From Phytoseiulus persimilis (lineage: Eukaryota > Arthropoda > Arachnida > Mesostigmata > Phytoseiidae), in contig CM075102.1 in the NCBI GenBank assembly GCA_037576195.1, positions 20,394,745-20,458,744 on the forward strand: a stretch of 64,000 nt of DNA. Direction: 5' to 3'. The number at the start of each line of letters is the position of its first letter. Within the stretch, counting starts at the first letter, position 1. The position numbers and the translations under genes were made by a program. Below the pieces are notes generated by a model. It saw only the letters and a program-made list of their open reading frames with translations, did not search any database and was not told where the DNA came from. Below are positions 49,701 through 57,300 of the stretch, one piece after another.

Positions 49701-51373
49701 AATCTGACCATTACTTCCCAACTCTAGAAGGGTGATTCCGGGACCAATCTGAGCATTACTTCCCAACTCTGTAGGGGTGATTCTGGGAGCAATCTGACCA
49801 TTAGTTTCCAACTCTGGAGGAGTGATTCCGAGACCAATCTGAGCATTACTTTCCAACTCTGTAGGGGTGATTCTGGGAGCAATCTGACCATTAGTTTCCA
49901 ACTCTGGAGGGGTGATTCTGAGACCAATCTGAGCATTACTTTCCAACTCTGTAGGGGTGATTCTGGGAGCAATCTGACCATTAGTTTCCAACTCTGGAGG
50001 AGTGATTCCGAGACCAATCTGAGCATTACTTCCCAACTCTGTAGGGGTGATTCTGGGAGCAATCTGACCATTAGTTTCCAACTCTGGAGGGGAGATTCTG
50101 AGACCAATCTGAGCATTACTTTCCAACTCTGTAGGGGTGATTCCGGAACCTATCTGGCCATCACTTTCCAACTCTGGAGGGGTGATTCCGAGACCAATCT
50201 GGCCATTACTTTCCAACTCTGGAGGGGTGATTCTCAGACCAATCTGACCATTAGTTTCCAACTCTGGAGGAGTGATTCCGAGACCAATCTGAGCATTACT
50301 TTCCAACTCTGTAGGGGTGATTCCGGGTTCAATCTGAGGATTACTTTCCAACTCTGGAGGATTGATTCCGGGACCAATCTGAGCATCTTTTTCCAACTCT
50401 GGAGGGGCGATTCCGGGATCAATCTGAGCATCTTTCTCCAACTCTGGAGGGGCGATTCCGGGACCAATCTGAGCATCATTTTCCAACTCTGGAGGGGTGA
50501 TCTCGAGACAAATCTAACTATACTTTTCAAAACCAGGGGGGTGATTCCGGGACCAATCTGACCATGCTTCTCCGAATATGAAGGGGTGATTACGACACCA
50601 ATCTGACCATACTTCTCAAAACCATGATGCTGACCAAGTGAAGAGAAAGGAAAGTGCCTCGATTCCAGGTCAGAATCCTATCGAGAATCGGTGGCCACTC
50701 CCGAAGGTCTCATGACACTACATTTAAGGCAATGTGTGTCTGTCAGCAGTAGACTCCCGAAGCAAGGGACGGGTCGGCCAGCGTAGTCGGCCGAAGGCCG
50801 GCTAGTGTTCTATAATTGTGCAAGATCCCGTTCGCGTTCATCAAGGCTATGCTCCTTTGAAACTCCTTCGATGGAGTATTCATACAGGCCCACAAGCCTA
50901 AAACGGATCCGTTGTTATCGAAATGGGTTGCTACTCGCGGCTTTTTTTCTTTCGAGAGCTTTTGTCAAAGGGAGAATCCGAGATATTAAAGTGGAGCTCT
51001 AAGTAATGTATCCGAGGAATGACGGCCGGCAAGTGGGATGATTTTCGTCGAATGTTTCCGAAGTCGATCCACTGACGAGGGATAGATCATAAAGTCACTG
51101 GAGACGAAGGGGGCATTGCCCTCATAGTTGAGCGTCAAGGGCCTCCAACTCCTGGAAGATCACTTCAGATGCTTGTCTCAAAGTTTTTACCTTGTTATCG
51201 GGTTTCCGCTTGGCGTCATAGATCTTCCACACAAACTCCGGACCTGCGGAGCCGACCAGGCGTCCAATCTCGAACTGCTGACTGATGGGATTCTGTTCAA
51301 TGGGGGAGGGAGGGCCCTGCTTAAACTTCGGCAGTCCTCCGCCACCGCCTGGATTCACCAACTCTGCGATCAT
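22780..51373 (-). CDS. SCYL2: SCYL2-like pseudokinase (whole gene, 11 coding exons)
   Basis: Eleven exons joined on the minus strand (51373-51191, 32891-32731, 30744-30450, 30265-30050, 28218-28102, 27864-27739, 26768-26592, 25605-25369, 24084-23928, 23674-23556, 22890-22780) encode 632 residues. Residues about 29-320 form a kinase-like domain and about 325-630 HEAT-like helical repeats, the order seen in SCYL2/CVAK104. The catalytic HRD is HRN (residues 180-182) and DFG is replaced by MEF (201-203), so it should be a pseudokinase, as expected for the family. Known family role: binds clathrin and AP2 and acts in trafficking between trans-Golgi, endosomes and plasma membrane. The model stops before the roughly 300-residue C-terminal tail of vertebrate SCYL2. 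All junctions are GT-AG and frame-consistent. The extreme N terminus and the 3' end are the uncertain parts; identity of the middle is secure. Confidence 0.93.
22891..23555 (-). other. SCYL2 intron 10
   Basis: 665 bases between exons 10 and 11; donor gtgagt, acceptor tcttgcag. A 92-codon plus-strand frame (22951-23229) has no recognised match. Confidence 0.7.
23556..23674 (-). CDS. SCYL2: SCYL2 coding exon 10 (HEAT-like repeats)
   Basis: Residues 557-596. The split codon CGG is completed at the junction, then IYKRMMADKRYGLTVNLLAT and KVLPTLIPVAVSPALKLEQ match human GIYKCTFTHKKLG and KVLPHLIPLSIENNLNLNQ. Acceptor ctttgcag, donor GAACAG|gtgagt, phase 0. The 210-codon plus-strand frame at 23211-23843 over this exon is an antisense shadow. 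Confidence 0.94.
23928..24084 (-). CDS. SCYL2: SCYL2 coding exon 9 (HEAT-like repeats)
   Basis: Residues 505-556 plus one base. SSQVQANALTCIEQVMDKLE, then LDQVLPMLEKAKVQDPTIL correspond to the human segment VRVNSLVCLGKILEYLDKW. Acceptor gatttcag, donor GTCGTCC|gtaagt, phase 1. Confidence 0.94.
24085..25368 (-). other. SCYL2 intron 8
   Basis: 1,284 bases. Contains the longest homopolymer of the window (21 C at 25280-25300), fewer than 70 bases inside the donor. A 170-codon plus-strand frame (24435-24947) shows no recognisable domain. Confidence 0.65.
25280..25300 (+). repeat. poly(C) run, 21 bases
   Basis: Uninterrupted C21 on the plus strand in SCYL2 intron 8; the transcript would carry G21 close to the donor of exon 8. 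Confidence 0.95.
25369..25605 (-). CDS. SCYL2: SCYL2 coding exon 8 (HEAT-like repeats)
   Basis: Residues 426-504. ATVTLLENIDILMAKTPKAD, then IKSDVLPMVYNSFES, IQCASIRAAAHVAEYLDENA and VLPRTRSVFEA align along the family's core repeats (human KTPPDEIKNSVLPMVYRALE). Acceptor ctttccag, donor CAAAAG|gtgagt, phase 0. A run of 21 C lies in the following intron. Confidence 0.96.
25606..26591 (-). other. SCYL2 intron 7
   Basis: 986 bases. A C-rich tract broken by one T lies at about 26425-26444. Nothing else recognised. Confidence 0.7.
26592..26768 (-). CDS. SCYL2: SCYL2 coding exon 7 (HEAT-like repeats)
   Basis: Residues 367-425. WWQHILPSLQAEL and ALQPLLYMIGNSSSDEYQTI followed by ILPVFRSVF are helical repeat pairs matching the human segment with RILPCLTSEF and ILPELGPVF. 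Acceptor gttgcag after a T-rich tract, donor GTCCAG|gtgagc, phase 0. Confidence 0.95.
26769..27738 (-). other. SCYL2 intron 6
   Basis: 970 bases with donor gtgggt and a pyrimidine-rich acceptor. Nothing recognised inside. Confidence 0.7.
27739..27864 (-). CDS. SCYL2: SCYL2 coding exon 6 (link to HEAT repeats)
   Basis: Residues 325-366. IKYFMDPGVHALQYLDVIQM matches the segment of SCYL2 where the kinase domain passes into the helical repeats. It ends NLKQTLPAIPK. Acceptor ctttgcag, donor CCAAAG|gtgggt, phase 0. Confidence 0.95.
28102..28218 (-). CDS. SCYL2: SCYL2 coding exon 5 (end of kinase-like domain)
   Basis: Residues 286-324. LLSLLEKIPHHLQEPLQGLL followed by MDAKRRPNSQNF is the helix H-I region with the RP arginine typical of kinase C-lobes. 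Acceptor ggtttcag, donor TCCATC|gtaagt, phase 0. Confidence 0.95.
28219..30049 (-). other. SCYL2 intron 4
   Basis: 1,831 bases. Contains a short CCG/CGT trinucleotide tract near 28984-29010. A plus-strand frame at 29737-29934 (65 codons with an ATG) has a helical composition, but nothing supports it as a gene. Confidence 0.65.
28984..29010 (+). repeat. (CCG/CGT)n trinucleotide tract
   Basis: CGCCGCCGCC followed by GTC repeats in SCYL2 intron 4. Confidence 0.75.
30050..30265 (-). CDS. SCYL2: SCYL2 coding exon 4 (kinase C-lobe)
   Basis: Residues 214-285. Contains DLDYTPPEVH (the APE-loop counterpart) and SPQSDMFSLGLLITALFNQG, the helix F region with its conserved aspartate, as in human SCYL2 (SDMYSLG). 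Acceptor tcaacag, donor GAAGAG|gtacgc, phase 0. The 184-base intron before it is the shortest in the gene. Confidence 0.96.
30450..30744 (-). CDS. SCYL2: SCYL2 coding exon 3 (degenerate catalytic loop)
   Basis: Residues 115-213. SDSLAFATEPVMGSLANIL is the signature hinge of the SCYL family. YKYGLLQLTEALLFLH is helix E. Then IIHRNVCPSSVIVNKKG is the catalytic loop, with N in place of the HRD aspartate, and WKLAGMEF has MEF in place of DFG. Both losses argue against phosphotransfer. Acceptor tttacag, donor CCCATG|gtgaga; 295 bases plus the two carried over keep the frame, ending phase 0. Confidence 0.96.
30745..32730 (-). other. SCYL2 intron 2
   Basis: 1,986 bases, donor gtgagt, acceptor tttacag. 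No repeat or nested gene recognised; open frames on both strands are short and overlap one another. Confidence 0.7.
32731..32891 (-). CDS. SCYL2: SCYL2 coding exon 2
   Basis: Residues 62-114 plus two bases. Begins DASIFFFEKK, the beta-3 strand where a kinase carries its ATP-binding lysine (K70 or K71 here). It continues through KRKETITEILRFGVRQL and HPKLLSVLHPIEES, the alphaC and beta-4 region of SCYL2. Acceptor: pyrimidine-rich tract ending tttcag; donor TCGAG|gtgagt, phase 2. The intron before it is 18.3 kb and contains the Helitron. Confidence 0.95.
33125..33136 (+). repeat. poly(C) run, 12 bases
   Basis: Uninterrupted C12 on the plus strand, in SCYL2 intron 1 about 230 bases before exon 2. 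Confidence 0.95.
41490..41506 (+). repeat. poly(C) run, 17 bases
   Basis: Uninterrupted C17 on the plus strand in SCYL2 intron 1. Confidence 0.95.
42334..42349 (+). repeat. poly(C) run, 16 bases
   Basis: Uninterrupted C16 on the plus strand in SCYL2 intron 1, within 850 bases of the C17 run. Confidence 0.95.
43656..43707 (+). repeat. (TC)n microsatellite
   Basis: About 25 TC units with one interruption, in SCYL2 intron 1. It yields an artificial SLSL frame. Confidence 0.9.
45128..45460 (+). repeat. 333-bp Helitron 5'-end unit, copy 1
   Basis: Begins TCTATATATATAAAAATCC, then GTTT repeats (about 45153-45194), then a pyrimidine-rich stretch, ending ...CTATACA. It has no hairpin or CTRR of its own, so it is a 5' fragment. 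Apparently identical to the next 333 bases, including the length of the GTTT run. Confidence 0.9.
45461..45793 (+). repeat. 333-bp Helitron 5'-end unit, copy 2
   Basis: Direct tandem copy of 45128-45460; I found no difference by eye. It ends in A at 45793, immediately followed by the TC of the first 2,506-bp unit, so the A|TC boundary is repeated at each join. Confidence 0.9.
45825..48118 (+). repeat. 45-bp minisatellite array in Helitron unit 1
   Basis: About 51 head-to-tail copies of a 45-base unit (core GGAGGGGTGATTCCGAGACC, then a variable CAATCTGG segment and TTTCCAACTCT). The last three copies are degenerate. A higher-order repeat of eight units is visible: 46741-47040 matches 47101-47400 at a 360-base offset. 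On the minus strand one frame reads as a 15-residue repeat (GITPPELESNGQIGL). Several frames on both strands stay open because 45 is a multiple of three, so this is not evidence of coding. Confidence 0.95.
48280..48296 (+). other. Helitron 3' hairpin (unit 1)
   Basis: Same 7-bp stem and GAA loop as in unit 2, ending in CTAG at 48296-48299. The TC of unit 2 begins at the next base, so this is an internal terminator that was not used, or was bypassed, when the dimer formed. Confidence 0.8.
48331..50624 (+). repeat. 45-bp minisatellite array in Helitron unit 2
   Basis: The same array as in unit 1, shifted by 2,506 bases, with the same order of variant units as far as I compared. Two arrays with the same order of variants mean the whole 2,506-bp block was copied as one piece, not expanded separately. 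Confidence 0.95.
50786..50802 (+). other. Helitron 3' hairpin (unit 2)
   Basis: GTCGGCC-GAA-GGCCGGC: a 7-bp stem (one G-T wobble) with a 3-base loop. The last C of the stem is the C of CTAG. Helitrons usually have a GC-rich hairpin about ten bases before CTRR, so a hairpin touching the terminus is tighter than usual. Confidence 0.8.
50806..51190 (-). other. SCYL2 intron 1, part between Helitron and exon 1
   Basis: Short unique sequence between the Helitron's 3' end and the exon 1 donor. The Helitron lies less than 400 bases inside the 5' end of the intron. Nothing else seen. Confidence 0.7.
51191..51373 (-). CDS. SCYL2: SCYL2 coding exon 1 (N terminus, start of kinase-like domain)
   Basis: Residues 1-61. 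The conserved block NPISQQFEIGRLVGSAGP followed by FVWKIYDAKRK matches the first strands of the SCYL2 pseudokinase. The donor is AACAAG|gtaaaa, phase 0. I chose the ATG at 51373 because it leaves about 29 residues before NPIS, the usual distance. Those residues (glycine- and proline-rich) do not resemble the family's usual amphipathic start. The frame stays open upstream to a TAA near 51,528, and a possible acceptor (CCCCAG) sits just before 51389. A different upstream first exon is therefore possible. An out-of-frame ATG at 51419 precedes the chosen start. Confidence 0.8.
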
Positions 51374-54300
51374 CGAGCGCCGCCGGCCCCTGGGGCTCGG
51401 GTTGGGAGACAAACCGCATGTCGACGACCGCCTTCCCCCGGGGGCCTCGTCTGGCCCCCCGACTTGCAACACATTTGAAGAGTTTCCCGGAGCGAGTGTG
51501 GCACGGGGGAATATACTGCTCGTTATGGTTTAGGTCGATCCGAAAGTTCGCGGGTGCTGCGCGAGCGTGGGACGCAGGACCACGACGCGCTTACGAACTT
51601 CCGACAACGGAACTTCTGCGGCTTGCGGGGAATACGGCCACGTCAAGAATCGCCAACGCAATCGGACAAGAAGACAAAGATGAGAAGCTCTCCGCGGCAC
51701 GATCGCCCGGGACACTTTCCAGCATAACCTGAAAAGAGACAGGTTCGAGTTTAGCGGCGTGCTCTTTTTTCCATAACACGATTAGAGCCATGAAAATTGG
51801 AAGCCAGCATCCGGACGTTTTTCCTTCCTCGCCGCCGCGTGAGAGATTCGAGTTCGAGCTCTACAATCAAAACGATTCAGGAATGTATGAGAGCAAGTTT
51901 CACGGCGGGATCTGCTTAACAGCTATGGGAGACGGCGCCTGCCCCAAATTAAATATTGAGAGTCTATTCCCGACCCGTATACAACAGCGGCAATCGCGAG
52001 CTTTACTTGAATTGCGAGGAGTCTCTCAGCCTGATTGATGGAATCTTGATCAGTGTAAGTGCTGAGCGGACGTTAGCTGGTCGAGTTTTGCCCGGGAGGA
52101 CTCGGGCACTGGTTACCTGAGCTGCTCTTCGGTCAGCCCATTGATCCGCTAGTCGAACTTTCTGAGCTGTTTACCTGAGATTCTACGTGGTGCAACCTCC
52201 TAGGGTCGCGCCTAAGATGTCGAGGAGAGAAGCAACACTTCACGCGGTCAGATGGACTTCAACAAGCAGCAGTCTTATGGGCTCGACGGGGACGCGATCG
52301 CATTCGGGCACAGCAACATTGTTACAAAACGCACCCCCAAGGCCAGCAGAGTTTCTTTGGAGCTGATGCACTCACGGTAATAGACAGGACCGTTCCAGCG
52401 ACGACGTCTTATTGTGCATTGAATAGAGGACATTGGATATGCGGTCGTCGCCGCTGCCGCATCTGTCGTTTTTGTTACGTGGGCTCATCTTCCTGTTCTC
52501 AGGTGAATGCATTTGAGCTGGACAGCTTGGCCGTCCTCCCGTTTTTTTGCGCGTCGTCCGCTCGCCTGGCATGTATTTGTGAACGCCGTTTCGAAACAAC
52601 CTTCTCCTCCATACATCGTCTCGCAGCCTCCTCTTCTGACCGGCCTTCATTTCTCCCATGTCCTTGCTCGGGTCTGTCTGAGAGAGCCAGGATCCCGATT
52701 TGGATCCCTCCTCGAGCTACCCTTCTCGAGTCCTCGTTGGACATTCGGATGCGTTTCCTGTGATTTCATACCGGAATCGCGCACTGGAGGTGCTTCGAGA
52801 AGCTCCTGAGGTACCTCGCGAGGTTGAGAGGTTCTGTATTTGCTCAAAAGTTGCCTCTCCGTTCCCCGCACGGATTCGTCAAAGCTCTGCTCGTGCCCCC
52901 CTTCCACAGCACTCTCCGGAAGGTCCAGAAGACTCATGAAGCCTTCTACCCGGATCTCTCGTTTCCCACTCGGTTTGCTACACTGTCCAAGAAGGATCTG
53001 CGGTCCGGAAGCGGAGGCGGCGTGGTAGCAGCCTCTCCATCAGCAATGACCATCTTTCATGTCGGATGATCGAGAATGAAAAAAACCCTCTGTCGTACCA
53101 GCTCAGCCACCGACTGAAGCATTCCGACTCCGAGAACAAGAGGTAGACGAAAAAGCGCTGCCGTTCCGAGATAGAGAGAATTCTCCCCTCCATCTTCCTC
53201 GTTCCTCATGACGTGCTTCCTTCCTCTTAGTCTACGTTGGCTCCTTCTACGTTGGGTTTATTTGCTCTTGCTTCCGTGCTCGCTTGCATACAAAGCTAGC
53301 CACTTTTTCACCTATATGCTCATATACATATTTATATGTTTTGCGTAGAAGTTGCTCTCGACGAGGAGTTTCCCCCGCGTCGGATAAGATATTCATGTCT
53401 GACAAACTCTGTCGAACACGCGAGCATGGCCTGAGCCGAAGCTCTGTTATTCGTTGGACACTCTATTTCGCTCCTGAAGAGTTTCGCGATTCGTGGACTC
53501 GAGAATCAGCGTTATGTTCGCTCTGCTCGACACATTCCGACAATGGGTTCCGTGTTCCACCGCAACAGGCCGCAATCGGTGTTGTGTCGGCGCTTTCTGT
53601 GACAAATTTCTCCCAGGAGTTCATCAATAACATTGAGCAACCGATTGGTTCCCTATGAGCCTCCTGTCATGAGGACGGAAGAGGAGGAAGGCGAGTCGAA
53701 AGGAAGGGATTTCACCAACCCGGTGTTGAGTAGACCCTGGATTCGGGGAAAGCAAGCCGCTTCGCGTCTCACATCTGAGGGGGTGATCGAGGCGGATGTT
53801 CGCCGCCCCTGCGGCCCACCCTCCTAATTCGACCCAGGGCTCAGATGTGATGCCGCTGTCGCTGACTTCGCCGTCGACCAATAAAGGGATACTCTTCTAC
53901 ACACGCCATTCAACACCGATGACCACGTAATTGGAAGGATTCTGATGTTATCGATAACCAATATATCAGTCACCAAGCATCCCCGCGCCCGTATGAACCC
54001 CTCAACACACCCAATGTCCATCAAGGCACTCACCGAGCCAACTGGCCGAGTTGCCGCTCCAAACGAGGGAACCACTTGCGCAAGCCCGCGTCTTCTTTTA
54101 TAGTAGGGCCCCTGTCCAACTAATTCGACAAGGTATCAGCGGCCATGAAAGCCCTCTAGGATACCAGCTGGTGGAGTTCTGTCCCTCCCACGTCCGTCCC
54201 TCATTCCTCTTCACGTTCCGTCGGTTGAACCAAGAGTCGCTCCGCGGGACCCGTCTGCGTTAGCTCAATGCGACGCTCTGATTGACGGTTGTCGATTGGA

Positions 54301-57300
54301 TCCTCGGTGATCCTTTCATGAGGTGCTAGTCCAGCATTGGGACCAGCACGCGGACGACAACCTTCCCGGCTGAATGAAGTGGTGGATATTCGCTCCGTCG
54401 CCAATGTCTGACGCAGAATCGCTCAGGAGCTCGGGCTGTTGCTTCAGCCGGGTGGGATTCGTGATTGAGCGTGAGGCGGCGCCTCGAGAAACGCAACGAG
54501 CGGAAGAGTTGTGAGCGGGACTGGGATCGATTCTGTTATCGCCTCCCTTGTTTTCTCTGTGAGCAGGCGCTGTTTCCGAACGAGGTGCTCTGAGGATCCG
54601 ATCACGACGACCTCTGCTGCACATAGACGCCGTCCCCGGAGGTCACATCGTCCTTATGGAGATTGGGTCGTGGAACGGTTATTCCGAACGAGCGGAAGCT
54701 ATGAAAACCTGCTGATTCGGGAACGAGCGATCGCGTTCCCCTTTCTCATTCAAGAGTTAAAATCCATTGAATGGCGATCAAAATAGGCCGGAGATGGCTT
54801 TCGAGGAGTTGATGACATCGACCGTTCTATTGTCATCGTTTCCCTACGCCCCTTAAGTCGCTTCCGGCGTGTGATGACCTGCTGGAAGTAATCCAGCCTG
54901 GCCGAGGTTCGGGAGTGCGTTGCTCAATATCACGCTCCACTTCGACGAAACAGGGCGATCGGAGATTTGAGAGCTCGAAGAGTCTCGGTCAAACCGAATT
55001 TCGGAAGAGAAGTACAAAGCGTCCCAATTCTGCAAACAGCCGAACCCTGGTTTCGATTCTTCATCTTTTGGCGGTTTAGCCCCACTGACATCGGCCGTTA
55101 ATGCTGGCACTCTGGATGAGGAGAGAATCGACCAGAGCCGAACTCTTTTTTCCGCGGATAAGTCGAACCAAATTCGCAAACAGGCATAGTTAGCAGTCCG
55201 AGCTTTCAGAGAAGGTCGCGGTTCCTGATCGGAAAGTAGGCTCGCTCACGGCCTCAGATAACTCCAGGAACGGTTGCGATTGTCCTGTGGAGTCCGACTC
55301 CGAGTTTCGAACCTCCGCGACGATTCGAGCCGTTTCTTCCCAAGAAACTGATCCACCTTCGGAATAAAGGAGAGCAATAAAGTCACTTCGAGTTAAGGCC
55401 TTCCATCGGGTCTGTGACCGACGGGTCTCGGCGGTTTGATTCGATGACGGACTCGCTTCCGGAAGACGCTTCATGGGAGCTCCGAGGTTCCGATAATACT
55501 CTCGGGAAGCCACAGCCGAGTTCAGCTCTGCATCTGTAGTGATCAGCGGGCCCGAGACTCCCGGCGTCCCCACACCTCTCAATCGCTTGTCACAGAGCTG
55601 TGGGTAGCAACGACCAGGCTCGTCAGAGTCTATGCGTGTTCGCATCGTACTCGATGGACTGGTTAGATGCTTGTTGACTTTGTGGAGAGAAAAAAAAGGA
55701 AGAAAAACTGCTTTGCCTTGATGGCGGAATAGGCTCTCGTTGCCGGGAGCTAGTCGTCAGGGGAAGCATCACCGATCACGGCTAAAGCGAGCGAACGAGC
55801 CAGTGAACGAAGAGAGACGGGACTCCTCATTTATCGTCGGAAAATAGTTTCTCGGAATAGGAACGCACAGGGCTCTGCCTTCCACGCCTCCTATACACCT
55901 GCTTCCTTTATCGTCAGTCATCTTTCCGTTTCCTTCCACTTCCTTCTTCATAACAACTTCTGCTCCGATGTGAGGGAAATAATCGAACCAGTGGTTATTC
56001 TTGCCTCTATAGAGTGCGTTTTATAGACGCTGCAGCGTCGTTCTTCTGGAAGAGCGCGACACCGGGCCTGAGCAACGCTGCAGCGAGAAATGACGGAACT
56101 TTTAGGAACTGACGATCTTATCGTTCCTGCTGCGCGTCCAAACTGTTTTCGGTACATCAATATTCATGCTCGTCGGACTCATTGTATGGACTGGAGCCGA
56201 TCACAATTGGAGACCGTCGCCCCGAACTCGGGTCAATTCTTACGAAAGAGAGCGTACGACCCAAAGTCCACTGCTGGCCGTCGAGTCTCAGCGAAACTCG
56301 GGACTCCGCGGCCATTGCATATTACTCGGGGGTCACTAACGAACCAGCGGAATCAAAGTCTGACTTCAGGGTGTGTTCGGACCAGTGGGAGCCCACCCGC
56401 GGAAGAACGGACAGAGGGCTCAGGAGTATGGCGCCCAGAAGGAAGAATGGCTTCCCGGCTGGCTTCATGACACCTAAACTTCTCGTTAAGCCGCTGCCTT
56501 AAGCCAAAGCATAGTTGGAGCCAGACCCTATTTGAGTCTGTTCTCCGCAAAGCGGCGGAGGCGGCGGGGCTCAGCCAGGCCGAGTTGAATGCAATTAGGA
56601 AAAGTTATTCCGTCATGTACGCGCCCCGATGCACTTTTCCGAAACAGAGACCGCCGCCGAAGTCGGTTGAGGAAGCGGGAACGCAATGGCGGGAAACATA
56701 AGCGGAGATGAGAATTCAAATCGAGAACGAGGTGCCAAAAAGGTATTGGAGCCCAGAAGATTGGGGAGATATGGAGTAACGGGAGTAAGTCGAATCAGTG
56801 CGGCAGAAAATCCAGGATTTATTGCGAGGTGCCTCGACCCGAGCGCTCTCCCCCGAATCCTCCAGACAGAGATCAAAAACTAAACTCGGATTCAAACGGG
56901 CCTCCTGATCAGGTGTGACCCATCATCTCCTTGAGTAGAGTTCCTGATCCTCTAGGAAAGTTTCTCACTGGATCGTAACGGCTGATCAAGTGCGGTTCCT
57001 CGAGTGCGAAATCAGGGGCTGCGTATCGAACGAGATTCCAATTTCCAGAGGTCTTGGCATGTTGGCTGGAGTTTTAAATAACTCCATCGATGCCAGAGCC
57101 TGCACGCTCAGGAACCGTTAACTAGTCATCAATCCATTGATGAATTAGTGAATTGAGCAGCTGCGCCACGAGAATTGATGAAGTCAGGCATCAGAGTGCG
57201 TTTTGCCGAATTACAACTGCCTCGACGAAGACGGCGAAAAATGATGCTGGGAGAGCTTCCAAGGTTTCCGCGGAAGTGGGCCGACTCGAATCAGCGATAT

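Larger units (their letters stand above)
45128..50805 (+). mobile_element. Composite non-autonomous Helitron (rolling-circle transposon)
   Basis: Starts with TC after an A (45127) and ends with CTAG before a T (50806), with no target-site duplication. This is the Helitron rule: 5' TC, 3' CTRR, insertion between A and T. The 5' tip (TCTATATATATAAAAATCC, then a GTTT run, then AATAGGCTCC) resembles arthropod Helitron 5' ends as I know them. The 3' end has a GC-rich hairpin touching CTAG. Parts in order: two 333-bp 5'-end units, then two 2,506-bp units head to tail. I see no Rep or helicase coding sequence, so it should depend on a helper. Strand is given by the 5'-to-3' polarity of the ends. It lies in intron 1 of SCYL2, opposite to transcription. 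The removed site would read AAAGA|TGTTCT. Confidence 0.82.
48300..50805 (+). mobile_element. Helitron unit 2 of head-to-tail dimer (2,506 bp)
   Basis: Second copy, offset exactly 2,506 bases from the first. It has the doubled TCTATCATAAAAA tip (48300-48325), the same minisatellite, hairpin at 50786-50802 and CTAG at 50802-50805. Translations of the two arrays are the same in every frame compared, so divergence is close to zero: either a recent event or an assembly duplication. Confidence 0.85.

Noticed and set aside
45758-50486. Minisatellite frames of 247-434 codons as genes
   Set aside because: The 45-base period is a multiple of three, so several frames on both strands stay open, and unit differences are mostly amino-acid changing.
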